A stretch of 64,000 bases of DNA, taken from assembly GCF_009789075.1 (NCBI RefSeq), contig NZ_WNXQ01000003.1, forward strand, positions 1-64,000, written 5' to 3'. Position 1 is the first letter of the stretch, and each line of letters starts with the position of its first letter. The notes below the pieces were generated by a model. That model saw only the letters and a list, made by a program, of their open reading frames with translations. It did not search any database and was not told the origin of the DNA. Position numbers and translations under genes: made by a program. Below, in pieces: positions 34,502 through 42,971 of this stretch. The DNA comes from Pseudooceanicola pacificus. Lineage in GTDB: Bacteria > Pseudomonadota > Alphaproteobacteria > Rhodobacterales > Rhodobacteraceae.

Positions 34502-36964
34502 TCAGGGACAGGAAATCGGGGCGAGGAACTCTGCCTCCAACGTCACCTTCTGCCCGGCGCGGTTGCTCAACTCTCCGGTTATGCGTCCGCGCATGCGGTG
34601 TGCGGGGCTGGCGGTCTGGTTCAGGATCGTCAGGCTGCCGCTTCCGCTGAACCGATCCGGCACCGCGATTCCCGTGTTGGCCTGCCTGCGCGTCCCGTTG
34701 TCCCAGCGGATATCCTGCAACGGCACGGGGCCCGAGGTGCCGGCGGTCACCGGCGCCGCGCTGTCGAAGGCAAGGTAGCGCCAGTCCGGCCCGAACCCGC
34801 CGCCCGAGGAAAAGCCCAGCGACATCGGCGCACCGGCCATGCAGCCCCCGCTGGCCGTGACCGCATCCGGGCCGAGCAGTTCGCTCACCGTCACGTCGCC
34901 GCTCACCCGCAGCAGCAGGGCCGGGGGATCGCCGGGCAGCCTGCCGCCCCTGCCGCTGGAGGGCGCCGGCGAAGCGGTGGCCGGGTCCCGGGCGGTTGCC
35001 GTCGTGCCCGAGGTGGCGGACGGGGCGTCCTGCATCAGCACCTCCCCCGGCTTGTCCGTGGGTGGCGGAGTGCGGACCTTGGGCACCGGATCGGGCTCGG
35101 GGTCCGGTTTCGGGCGGGGCACGGGGATCGGTATGGGCTCGCGGCGCAGGCGGACGGGCAGGGGCGTCAGGCAGTCGGTGACGGGAATGAACCTGTCCTG
35201 CCGAAAGCTCCGCCCGATCCGCAGGCCAAAGGCGATCCGCGCCTCCAGCCGGGCCAGCTCTGCCGGAAAGGCGACATAGCCGTCATTTGTCCATTCCCCG
35301 TCGCTGCGGCGCTTGCCGGCGATGCGCAGGGTGCCCTCGATCCAGTGCGCAGAGATGGTGGTGATCTCCAGCGCGCCGCCCTGCGCGTCGAAGGTCTGTT
35401 CGAACCCCCGCGCCAGCGGGTTGCGCCGGCCCAGGACAAAGCCCGATACGCCCATCCCGGGAAAGGTCTCGGGCTTGAAGCCCCGCCCGCCGCCGACAGT
35501 GGCAAGCGGGTAGCTGCCGGGGCCGATCGGCCCCTCGTGATCCATTTCCAGCCCGGCGCTGTCGCCGGTGGCGAAGTTGCGCAGGCCGAGGCGCAGGCTG
35601 CAGGCGTTCTCGAACCCGGCGGCCAGTGTGATCTCGGTGCGGTTCGGCAGCAGATAGGCGGAATGGCGGTCCATCTCCAGCGTGACGGGGGCGTCTATCT
35701 GGGCGGTGCCGACGCTCTGGCCGTAGCGCGCGTATTCGTGGCGCAGATGGGCGGTCAGGGTGAAATCGCGCGGTTTGTACTCCGCCGGGGCGTCGGGCGC
35801 GTTCAGCACACGGACGATGAAGGTGGTGCCGCCGGGGGGCGCGCCCTTGCCGACGCGGGCACGGTAGAACAGGTTGCGCTCGCCCGATCCGGCGCCATCC
35901 GGGCGGTCGACGCGCGCGCGGTCGACCACCAGGCGCAAGGCCGGGTCCGGCGACTCGAGGCGGATCTCCAGGTCGGTATCCTCGCCCGCGCGCACGGTCA
36001 GGGCCCAGGCCTGCGCCGCCATTGGCTCCAGCCGCCCGGTGAGGACCAGCGAGGTCGGCCCGGCCTCGTCCAGCGCCTTCCAGCCCGCCGGGTCGGACAG
36101 GCCCTTGTAGTTCGTTTCGCGGAACGCATACCCGGCGATGAAATCCGTGTAGACCTCGGCCAGCGGCTGTTTCCAGGCATGGCGCATCGCCCGGTCGACA
36201 ATCGCCAGGGTCGAGGGATCGGGCGTGGCGCGGTCCGCCTCGACCTCGCCGATCGCGGTGAAGAAGTCGTGCAGCACACCCAGCCCGCCCGGCAGCCCGC
36301 CGCCCCGGGTCGCGGCGATGTAGGTCCAGAACGGATAGGACATGTAGGTGCCGCGCCGTCCCGTGCTGCTGTGCAGCCGGTCCAGCGGCGCGTCGAACAA
36401 GGGATACCCGCCGCCCGGCGACTGCCCCGCATCGGGCAGCACCGCCTGGACCGCGGTGGCCGTGCCCTCCAGCACCCAGTTCCCGCCGTCGGAGGTGGCT
36501 TTCAGCCAGAGATAGCCGTCATAACCGCCCTGCACGGCGTGAAAGAGTTCGTGCACCGGGGCGTCCATGTAGCCCGATGTCTCGGTGTTCATGGCAAAGA
36601 AGTTGTCATAGGCGATGGCCAGCAGGGACTGGTCGTATTGGTAATACCCGCCCAATTGCCCCGCCCGGCCCGAGGCATCGGTGACCGGGAAATCGCCGGC
36701 CTGCAGCAGGACGACATAGGGCGCATCGGCGCGCACCTGCGAGCTGCGCAGCAGGTGGGGCGGGTTGAACCCGAGCGCATCCAGACGGGCACTGCCCTCG
36801 CGCAATTGTTCCAGCACGGCCAGGGCGCCGGGGTCCGTCAGGTCGCAGATCTCGCCGCTGATGCAGACGCCCTGCCAGTCGGTGGTCGGCCAGGTCCCGG
36901 CCTTTGCCGCGCCGCAGGCCGAGGCCAGGGCGGCGCAGATCAGCCCGGCGCGCAGCCCGGCCAT
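34502..36964 (-). CDS. Large secreted protein with HExxH metallopeptidase motif and proline-rich linker
   Basis: An 820-aa protein. Residues 1-22 are a signal peptide (ASACGAAKA). The region 130-170 has HELFH (H138-E139-x-x-H142) and a downstream Glu in VLEGTA (E166), the zinc-ligand pattern of gluzincin peptidases, preceded by Tyr-rich GGYYQYDQS. Central regions look like beta-sandwich repeats, followed by a Pro/Lys-rich linker (about residues 590-625, IPIPVPRPKPDPEPDP) and a C-terminal beta-rich domain. The ATG immediately follows the stop of the upstream small secreted-protein gene (TAGATG). Likely a periplasmic or cell-surface protein; peptidase activity is inferred. Confidence 0.72.
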   Translation of the reverse strand: MAGLRAGLICAALASACGAAKAGTWPTTDWQGVCISGEICDLTDPGALAVLEQLREGSARLDALGFNPPHLLRSSQVRADAPYVVLLQAGDFPVTDASGRAGQLGGYYQYDQSLLAIAYDNFFAMNTETSGYMDAPVHELFHAVQGGYDGYLWLKATSDGGNWVLEGTATAVQAVLPDAGQSPGGGYPLFDAPLDRLHSSTGRRGTYMSYPFWTYIAATRGGGLPGGLGVLHDFFTAIGEVEADRATPDPSTLAIVDRAMRHAWKQPLAEVYTDFIAGYAFRETNYKGLSDPAGWKALDEAGPTSLVLTGRLEPMAAQAWALTVRAGEDTDLEIRLESPDPALRLVVDRARVDRPDGAGSGERNLFYRARVGKGAPPGGTTFIVRVLNAPDAPAEYKPRDFTLTAHLRHEYARYGQSVGTAQIDAPVTLEMDRHSAYLLPNRTEITLAAGFENACSLRLGLRNFATGDSAGLEMDHEGPIGPGSYPLATVGGGRGFKPETFPGMGVSGFVLGRRNPLARGFEQTFDAQGGALEITTISAHWIEGTLRIAGKRRSDGEWTNDGYVAFPAELARLEARIAFGLRIGRSFRQDRFIPVTDCLTPLPVRLRREPIPIPVPRPKPDPEPDPVPKVRTPPPTDKPGEVLMQDAPSATSGTTATARDPATASPAPSSGRGGRLPGDPPALLLRVSGDVTVSELLGPDAVTASGGCMAGAPMSLGFSSGGGFGPDWRYLAFDSAAPVTAGTSGPVPLQDIRWDNGTRRQANTGIAVPDRFSGSGSLTILNQTASPAHRMRGRITGELSNRAGQKVTLEAEFLAPISCP

Positions 36965-37495
36965 CTAGCGGATCCGCAGCTGGGTGTCGAACCGGCCTTC
37001 GAGGTCCAGGCAATCCGAGGTGTCGGGCGCCTCGTAGAGCTTGGCCACCCGGCAGAGCCTGGCGGTGAAGCTGCCGGTGGTCTGCCCGGTCTCGCCGTCG
37101 ATGGCCAGCGTATCGAAGGTCATGACCGGCCGCGTCTCGACCTGGTCGGTGGTGTAGAACGGGTTGGACATGCCCTGCGGCAGATAGAGGATCTCGACCG
37201 TGGTCGGGGCCTTGCCCGCCGCGGCCAGGCCGAACCAGTCCGCATCCAGCGAGAGCACGTCTGAGGTGGTGAAGCGCGGTTCGGGATGGGCCTGGATGGT
37301 CAGCGAGGACAGGCGCTTGCTGTTCTTCAGGCTGGCGGTCGAGGCGGTCTCTTCCCCGCGCTTGACGGAAATGGCGTACCAGGTCCGCTCCTCGCCGCCC
37401 AGGGTGGCGGTGACCTGTCCGACCTCGTCGGCAAGGGCGCACAGCGGGGTGAGACCGGCCGCCAGGCCAAGGGCAATGGCTTTCAACATCGGCAT
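36965..37495 (-). CDS. Small secreted hypothetical protein, operon partner of the HExxH protein
   Basis: A 176-aa protein with a Sec signal (MPMLKAIALGLAAGLTPLCALA) and a mature beta-rich domain (WYAISVKRGEETASTASLKN, DTLAIDGETGQTTGSFTARL) with two Cys in the C-terminal third. No family is recognised. Its stop abuts the start of the large HExxH protein, so the two are cotranscribed and may act together outside the cytoplasm. Start could be ATG 37495 or 37489. Confidence 0.65.
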   Translation of the reverse strand: MPMLKAIALGLAAGLTPLCALADEVGQVTATLGGEERTWYAISVKRGEETASTASLKNSKRLSSLTIQAHPEPRFTTSDVLSLDADWFGLAAAGKAPTTVEILYLPQGMSNPFYTTDQVETRPVMTFDTLAIDGETGQTTGSFTARLCRVAKLYEAPDTSDCLDLEGRFDTQLRIR

Positions 37496-37688
37496 ATCCA
37501 ATACAAATCCAAAAAATTCTGTCCCCAGGATTCCGCAGCCGGGCGCGCCGGTCAATGTCGCATTCCCCCTGTATCTTTCACCCGCGGCGCTCCGCCGGTC
37601 GCAGAACCGTGCACGAGAAGGCCCGGCCCTTGTGCCCGGCGCCGGTCCGGCAAATGGTGGGGGCGCATTGCGCCAAGGGAGGATCGGC

Positions 37689-38603
37689 ATGGAATTCGAA
37701 ACGGTGTGCACGGGGCTGGAGTTTCCCGAAGGTCCGATCGCGATGGCGGACGGATCGGTTATCCTGGTCGAGATCAAGGGCGGCAGGCTGACCCGCGTCC
37801 TGCCCGACGGAACCAGGGAAACCGTGGCCGAGCTGGGCGGCGGGCCCAACGGGGCGGCCATCGGGCCGGATGGCGCGGTCTATGTCTGCAACAACGGCGG
37901 GTTCATCTGGAGCGAACGGGACGGTTTGGCGATGCCGGGCGGGCAGCCCGAGGATTACACCGGCGGCTCGATCCAGCGGGTGGACCTGGCGACCGGCGTG
38001 GTGACGACGCTCTACACCGAATGGGAGGGGCGGCCCCTGCGCGGGCCCAACGACATCGTCTTTGACGCCGAGGGCGGGTTCTATTTCACCGACCTGGGCA
38101 AGCACACGCCGGAGTTCCTGCATCAGGGCGCGCTCTACTACGCGCTGCCCGACGGCTCGTCGATCACCCGGCCCGCGGTGCCGCTGATGACGCCCAACGG
38201 TGTCGGCATGGCGCCGGACGGGTCCGAGGTCTATGTGGCCGAGACCCGGACCAGCCGGCTCTGGGGGTTTGCGGTGACGGGGCAGGGGCAGCTTGCCAGG
38301 CCCAGCGGGTTCCGCCCGGGGCGGCTGGTGACGACGCTGCCGGATTACCAGCTGCTCGACAGTCTGGCGGTGCAGGAAAACGGGGCGGTCTGCCTTGCCA
38401 CGCTGATGCGGGGCGGGATCAGCATCGTGGCCCATGACACCGGCGCGGTGGAATACATCCAGTTTCCCGGCGATCCCTATATCACCAACATCTGCTTTGG
38501 CGGGGCGGATATGCGGGACGCCTGGATCACCGCCTCGGGGACGGGGACGCTTTACAAGGTGCGCTGGCCCTATCCGGGGCTGCGGCTGAATTTCAACGGG
38601 TGA
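37689..38603 (+). CDS. SMP-30/gluconolactonase/LRE family protein
   Basis: A 304-aa beta-propeller lactonase. The metal-site segments are GLEFPEGPI near the N-terminus (Glu ligand), PNDIVFDAEGGFYFTDLG (Asn-Asp), and TPNGVGMAPDGSEVYVAE. The family hydrolyses sugar or aldonolactones using a divalent metal. GGGAGG precedes ATG 37689. The gene stands alone, converging on the copper operon, so its substrate cannot be inferred from context. Confidence 0.87.
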   Translation: MEFETVCTGLEFPEGPIAMADGSVILVEIKGGRLTRVLPDGTRETVAELGGGPNGAAIGPDGAVYVCNNGGFIWSERDGLAMPGGQPEDYTGGSIQRVDLATGVVTTLYTEWEGRPLRGPNDIVFDAEGGFYFTDLGKHTPEFLHQGALYYALPDGSSITRPAVPLMTPNGVGMAPDGSEVYVAETRTSRLWGFAVTGQGQLARPSGFRPGRLVTTLPDYQLLDSLAVQENGAVCLATLMRGGISIVAHDTGAVEYIQFPGDPYITNICFGGADMRDAWITASGTGTLYKVRWPYPGLRLNFNG

Positions 38604-38616
38604 TGCCGCGCGTCCG

Positions 38617-38678
38617 TTGTGCCTGCGGGTATCGGGCGGCGCGAGGCCCCGGCGCGGGGGCCGGGGCCGTGGGCACAA
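38617..38678. terminator. Long nested hairpin between convergent genes
   Basis: Outer arms TTGTGCC (38617-38623) and GGCACAA (38672-38678) enclose inner arms GGCCCCGG (38645-38652) and CCGGGGCC (38661-38668). It fills the 88-base gap between the SMP-30 stop and the Sco1 stop, so it probably terminates both convergent transcripts. Confidence 0.55.
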
Positions 38679-38691
38679 ATGGGTGGGACCG

Positions 38692-39288
38692 TCAGCTCGC
38701 TTCCAGGCGGCGGAGCTTGTCTATCACCCGGGTGAAATCCTCCTGATAGCCGATCGGCTCGAAGAACCGCCCCTTGCGGTCGAACAGCAGCACGTTGGCG
38801 GAATGGTCCATCGTGTAGTCGCCGTCCTGCAGCGGCACCTTGCGGGAATAGACGCGGAAGGCCGACAGCGCCTTGTCGATCTCTTCGCGAGAGCCGGACA
38901 CCCCGGTCACCCCGGGCACCCAGGAGGTGTAATCGCCCAGCGTCTCGATCGAATCCCGCTCGGGATCGACGGTGACGAAATAGACCTTCAGCGGATTGTC
39001 CGGCCCCAGCTCTTCCTGCCAGGTGGCGATGTCGCCCAGGGTGGTGGGGCAGACCTCGGGGCAATGGGTGAAGCCGAAGAAGACCGCCGTCGGCCCGCCC
39101 TTGAGGCTGGCCTGGGTGAAGGTGCCGCCATCGGTCGTTTCCAGCCGGTAGTCGCCCGGGCCGATGGTGTCGGCGACGCTCTGTTCGAAGAGCGGGCCGA
39201 TCAGGCGGGCCCAGCCGAACCAGGCCAGGGTCAGCAGGGCCATCCCCCAGAGGATGCCCAGGGCCACATGTTTCCTTGACAGCTGCAT
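38692..39288 (-). CDS. SCO1/SenC family copper chaperone for cytochrome oxidase
   Basis: A 198-aa thioredoxin-fold protein anchored by one N-terminal membrane helix (ALGILWGMALLTLAWFGWA). The copper-binding CxxxC is in THCPEVCPTTL and the third ligand His in YTMDHSA. It delivers copper or redox-resets Cys during CuA assembly of cytochrome c oxidase on the periplasmic side. One base separates its ATG from the stop of the upstream YcnI-PCu(A)C gene, so they are one operon, matching their joint role. Confidence 0.93.
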   Translation of the reverse strand: MQLSRKHVALGILWGMALLTLAWFGWARLIGPLFEQSVADTIGPGDYRLETTDGGTFTQASLKGGPTAVFFGFTHCPEVCPTTLGDIATWQEELGPDNPLKVYFVTVDPERDSIETLGDYTSWVPGVTGVSGSREEIDKALSAFRVYSRKVPLQDGDYTMDHSANVLLFDRKGRFFEPIGYQEDFTRVIDKLRRLEAS

Positions 39289-39289
39289 C

Positions 39290-40411
39290 TCAGCCCTCCT
39301 TGCGTTCAGCGGTCCCGCCGGTCAGCGGGGCCAGGTGGTTCGCGCCTTCCTTTTGCGGCGCCATGTCGTGGCTGCCGTGATCCATCTTGTGGTCCATCCC
39401 GTGGTCCATCCCGTGGTCCATCCCGTGGTCCATCCCGTGGTCCATCCCGTGGTCCATCCCGTGGTCCATTCCGGGGGCGCCCTTGGCGTTCGGGGCGCCG
39501 ATGGCCAGCGGGATCTCGATCTCTCCGGCATGTTCGAAGGTCAGGCGCAGGGTTACCGTCTCGCCCTGTTTCAGCGGGCCGGCCAGGTCCATCAGCATCA
39601 GGTGATAGCCCCCGGGGGTCAGGGTGACGCTCTCTCCGGCGGGGATCGGCAGGCCGTCCTCAAGCTCGCGCATCTTCATCACGTCGCCCTGCATCGACAT
39701 CTCGTGGATCTCGACCCGCCCGGCCGCCGGGCTGTGGACCGCGACAAGCCGGTCGTCCTGCGCGCCGGCATTGGTCACGGTGAAGAAGCCGCCACCCACC
39801 GGGGCGTTGGGCAGGGTCGCGCGGGCAAAGGCGCCGGTGATGGTCAGATCGCCCAGCACCCGGTCTTCGGCGGCGCCGGCATGGCCGGTGTGCATCCCGT
39901 GTCCACCGGCCTGCGCCGCGGTGACCGTGATCGAGGGCGCGGGATTCGCCACGCCCGGTGCGCCCGAGGTATCGGTCCAGTCCGCCGTGCCGTTCGCGCA
40001 GGTCTGCAGCGAGGGAAAGTAGAGCACGGTGCCCGGCGCGATCCCGGCGCCCAAAGTGCCGCGCACGGTGAATTCGTCGTACTGGCTGTCCTTGAGGTCG
40101 CCGTCAGACCAGGTCACCTCGCGCAGGCCCTCGGTCATCTCTGTGCCGTGGTTGTCATAGGGCTGGGCATAGGGGCCATCCACGGTGCTGAGCGTCCAGC
40201 CCGCCTTGGGCATCGGCTTGGCGGCGTAAAAGCCCTCGGGCAGGGTCATGCGGACGGTATGCGTGGCCTCGCCCTTGCAGCCGTGGGGCACGCGCAGGGT
40301 GATCTTGGTGGTGGTCCCGGCGGGGACATCGGCCTGTTCCAGCGTGGCATGGGCCAGTGCTGGGGCGGCAAGGGCGGCCAGCAGGCCCGCCATGCAAAGG
40401 GTTCTGGTCAT
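39290..40411 (-). CDS. YcnI (DUF1775)-PCu(A)C fusion copper chaperone with Met/His-rich tail
   Basis: A 373-aa periplasmic protein. Residues 1-20 are the signal peptide, leaving His21 as the mature N-terminus (ALA|HATLE), as in YcnI copper-brace proteins. The YcnI domain spans about 21-165. A linker with HGMHTGH leads to a PCu(A)C domain (about 185-310) with its HEM, MxxM and HLMLM copper ligands. The tail has seven MDHG repeats then KMDHGSHDM, a likely copper buffer. GGAGAGA precedes ATG 40411. The fusion would collect Cu and pass it to Sco1 and CuA sites. Confidence 0.92.
   Translation of the reverse strand: MTRTLCMAGLLAALAAPALAHATLEQADVPAGTTTKITLRVPHGCKGEATHTVRMTLPEGFYAAKPMPKAGWTLSTVDGPYAQPYDNHGTEMTEGLREVTWSDGDLKDSQYDEFTVRGTLGAGIAPGTVLYFPSLQTCANGTADWTDTSGAPGVANPAPSITVTAAQAGGHGMHTGHAGAAEDRVLGDLTITGAFARATLPNAPVGGGFFTVTNAGAQDDRLVAVHSPAAGRVEIHEMSMQGDVMKMRELEDGLPIPAGESVTLTPGGYHLMLMDLAGPLKQGETVTLRLTFEHAGEIEIPLAIGAPNAKGAPGMDHGMDHGMDHGMDHGMDHGMDHGMDHKMDHGSHDMAPQKEGANHLAPLTGGTAERKEG
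39389..39472. repeat. Seven tandem 12-bp repeats encoding MDHG
   Basis: Unit GTGGTCCATCCC on plus (ATG-GAC-CAC-GGG coding on minus), seven copies, the last with one base changed. The near-identity at DNA level, including third positions, points to recent slippage expansion, so repeat number may vary between strains and with it the copper-binding capacity. Confidence 0.95.
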
Positions 40412-40470
40412 CGGTCTCTCTCCGGTCATGTCGCGCGCGCGGACGCACCGCTGCCTGCGCTTGTCGCCTT

Positions 40471-40488
40471 GGCCGCCGGGCGGCGGCC
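40471..40488 (-). promoter_or_regulatory. Stem-loop between DUF2946 and YcnI-PCu(A)C genes
   Basis: GGCCGCCG and CGGCGGCC pair perfectly, 26 bases after the DUF2946 stop and 60 before the next start. A second stem, CGCGGG (40495-40500) with CCCGCG (40519-40524), encloses the DUF2946 stop codon. The placement fits a stalling-controlled structure of the CutF type. Confidence 0.5.
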
Positions 40489-40513
40489 GCTGTTCGCGGG
40501 GGATGCCCCGGGA

Positions 40514-40867
40514 TCAGGCCCGCGCCGGAGGCGCGCGGGCGGCGTTGGCCCTGTCGCGGGCCTGTGCGCTGCCCCGCAGCCCGGCCAGGCGCTGCCAGCC
40601 GTCATGCGGCAGCAGGCGGCTGACGGTGGGGGCCGGATCGACCGAGGGCGGATCGCTCAGCAGACGGCAGAACGGGCAGTGGTGATCATGCCCGGCATGG
40701 CCGGTTTCGCAGAAGTCCCCGGCGGCGGGGCCAAAGGTCAGCTCGGTGATCTCGCGCGCCGCGTCCGACCGCTCGGGCGCCATCATCGACGCCGACAGCG
40801 CGCTGACCAGAGCGATCAGCACGGCGGCGAAGAGGGCGGTCAGCCAATGGGCGGGACGGCGCGTCAT
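40514..40867 (-). CDS. DUF2946 family protein, CutF-like candidate copper-sensing leader
   Basis: A 117-aa exported small protein. An N-terminal membrane/signal segment (HWLTALFAAVLIALVSALSA) is followed by a Cys/His cluster GDFCETGHAGHDHHCPFC and a C-terminus ending RAPPARA. In Rhodobacter capsulatus a DUF2946 protein (CutF) with such Cys residues and a C-terminal proline motif controls downstream copper genes by ribosome stalling during export. Here the gene precedes a YcnI-PCu(A)C/Sco1 copper operon by 102 bases that contain stem-loops. Sensing is inferred from that precedent. Confidence 0.75.
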   Translation of the reverse strand: MTRRPAHWLTALFAAVLIALVSALSASMMAPERSDAAREITELTFGPAAGDFCETGHAGHDHHCPFCRLLSDPPSVDPAPTVSRLLPHDGWQRLAGLRGSAQARDRANAARAPPARA

Positions 40868-41279
40868 GGCGGCATTTAGCGCGAGTCCCGGGCCCTGGGG
40901 AAGGGGGATGCGCCGCTCTGACGCGGGCGCCGTGGGCGGGGCACTGCCATGCCCCGGCGCGAAAGCCCGGGAAAGCTGACACCGGGATGATGCCATACGC
41001 AGGCCTTGACGTGGAAGTGCCCCGGGGCAGTGTCATGCCCCGCTCTGGCATGGCGGCGGGGGCGGTCACCGGGGCGGCGCCATTCCCCGGCTTGCGGCCG
41101 GTCGGCGTCTCGTCGCGGGCAGGGCGGGGCGACCCGGACCGGCCGGGAGGGCCTGCGCGGGGCATGTGCCGCAGCCAACCGGCGATACGTCCCGGACCGG
41201 CGGCATCGCTCTGGCCCGCCGCAAGGCCCGGACGCGCGGCATGGCCCGGACCACCGGCAAGGCCGGAGCCGGGCGGCCC
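40868..41279. other. 412-bp very GC-rich intergenic region with twin hairpins
   Basis: It holds no gene I can support. Two copies of a hairpin with arms GGGGCA and TGCCCC and a 6-base loop lie at 40938-40955 and 41024-41041; the second overlaps a 12-bp palindrome TGCCCCGGGGCA (41018-41029). The left part must contain the copper operon promoter; the right part next to hutU shows imperfect GGCC-rich 24-base periodicity. Confidence 0.5.
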
Positions 41280-42959
41280 TCAGCCCAGGATGCCCGGCAG
41301 GCGCAGCCCGTGTTCGCGCGCGCAGTCCAGCGCCTCGGGATAGCCCGCATCGGCATGGCGCATCACCCCCGTCGCCGGGTCGTTCCACAGTACGCGGGCA
41401 AGGCGGCGGTCGGCGGCCTCGGTCCCGTCGCAGAGGATGACCATGCCGGAATGCTGCGAAAAGCCCATGCCGACCCCGCCGCCGTGGTGCAGCGACACCC
41501 AGGTCGCGCCCGAGGCGGTGTTGAGCAAGGCGTTCAGCAGCGGCCAGTCGCTGACCGCGTCGGATCCGTCGCGCATCGCCTCGGTCTCGCGGTTGGGGCT
41601 GGCGACCGATCCGCTGTCGAGGTGATCGCGCCCGATCACCACGGGGGCCGACAGCTCGCCCGTGCGCACCATCTCGTTGAAGGCCAGCCCCAGCTTGTCG
41701 CGCACCCCCAGCCCGACCCAGCAGATCCGCGCGGGCAGGCCCTGAAAGGCGATGCGCTCGCGCGCCATGTCCAGCCAGTTGTGCAGATGCGGATCGTCGA
41801 CCAGCTCCTTTACCTTGGCGTCGGTCTTGTAGATGTCTTCGGGATCGCCCGAGAGCGCGCACCAGCGGAACGGCCCCCCGCCCCGGCAGAACAGAGGGCG
41901 GATATAGGCGGGCACGAAGCCGGGGAAGGCAAAGGCGTTTTCCAGCCCCTCGTCCTGCGCGACCTGGCGGATGTTGTTGCCGTAATCCAGCGTCGGCACC
42001 CCGGCGTTCCAGAACTCGACCATCGCGGCGACATGCACCTTCATCGAGGCGCGGGCGGCGGCCTCGACCCGGGCGGGATCGCTCTCGCGCGCGGCGCGGG
42101 CCTCGGCCAGGGTCCAGCCCTGGGGCAGGTAGCCGTTCAGCGGATCGTGGGCCGAGGTCTGGTCGGTCACGATATCCGGGCGCGCGCCGCCGGCCTTCAT
42201 CCGGGCGACCAGCTCGGGGAAGACATCGGCGGCATTGCCGATCAGGCCGACCGACTTGGCCTCGCCCGCCGCGGTCCATGTCGCGATCAGGTCCAGCGCC
42301 TCGTCCAGGGTGCGGGCCTTTTCGTCGACGTAGCGGGTGCGCAGGCGGAAATCCACGCGGCTCTCGTCGCATTCCACGGCCAGGCAGCAGGCCCCGGCCA
42401 TCACCGCGGCCAGCGGCTGCGCGCCGCCCATGCCGCCCAGGCCCCCGGTGAGGATCCACTTGCCCGTCAGGTCGCCGCCGTAATGCTGGCGCCCGGCCTC
42501 GGCAAAGGTCTCGTAGGTGCCCTGAACGATGCCCTGGGTGCCGATGTAGATCCAGGATCCGGCGGTCATCTGGCCGTACATCGCCAGCCCCTTGCGGTCG
42601 AGCTCGTTGAAATGCGCCCAGGTGGCCCAGTGCGGCACCAGGTTGGAATTCGCGATCAGCACGCGCGGCGCATCCACATGGGTGCGGAAGATGCCGACCG
42701 GCTTGCCGGATTGCACCAGCAGGGTCTCGTCCTCCTCCAGGTCACGCAGACCGGCGCAGATGCGGTCGAAATCCTGCCATGTGCGGGCCGCGCGGCCGAT
42801 GCCGCCGTAGACGACCAGCTCGTGCGGGTTTTCGGCCACGTCGGGGTGCAGGTTGTTCATCAGCATCCTGAGCGGCGCCTCGGTCGCCCAGCTCTTGGCC
42901 GAGATCTCGGGGCCGGTGGGCGGATAGACGTCGCGGGTGTTGTGGCGGGGGTCGGTCAT
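41280..42959 (-). CDS. hutU: Urocanate hydratase
   Basis: A 559-aa urocanase, the usual length. It converts urocanate to imidazolone-propionate using tightly bound NAD. Family features include the N-terminal [36 protein letters not shown] (nucleotide-binding), and [14 protein letters not shown] with [13 protein letters not shown]. It is the last gene of the minus-strand hutIHGU operon, 12 bases after hutG. Cytoplasmic. Confidence 0.97.
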   Translation of the reverse strand: MTDPRHNTRDVYPPTGPEISAKSWATEAPLRMLMNNLHPDVAENPHELVVYGGIGRAARTWQDFDRICAGLRDLEEDETLLVQSGKPVGIFRTHVDAPRVLIANSNLVPHWATWAHFNELDRKGLAMYGQMTAGSWIYIGTQGIVQGTYETFAEAGRQHYGGDLTGKWILTGGLGGMGGAQPLAAVMAGACCLAVECDESRVDFRLRTRYVDEKARTLDEALDLIATWTAAGEAKSVGLIGNAADVFPELVARMKAGGARPDIVTDQTSAHDPLNGYLPQGWTLAEARAARESDPARVEAAARASMKVHVAAMVEFWNAGVPTLDYGNNIRQVAQDEGLENAFAFPGFVPAYIRPLFCRGGGPFRWCALSGDPEDIYKTDAKVKELVDDPHLHNWLDMARERIAFQGLPARICWVGLGVRDKLGLAFNEMVRTGELSAPVVIGRDHLDSGSVASPNRETEAMRDGSDAVSDWPLLNALLNTASGATWVSLHHGGGVGMGFSQHSGMVILCDGTEAADRRLARVLWNDPATGVMRHADAGYPEALDCAREHGLRLPGILG

Positions 42960-42971
42960 CTCGGTGTCCTC

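Noticed and set aside
34379..37264. A 961-codon open frame on the plus strand
   Set aside because: It lies antisense to the 820-aa secreted protein and its translation is low-complexity Arg/Gly/Pro/Ala without any domain; it is open only because of high G+C.
39389..39472. Tandem 12-bp repeat considered as a CRISPR-like array
   Set aside because: Units are contiguous without spacers and encode an in-frame MDHG tail.
39164..40879. Plus-strand frame with repeated VVHP units
   Set aside because: It is the reverse reading of the MDHG repeat of the copper chaperone; no start signal.
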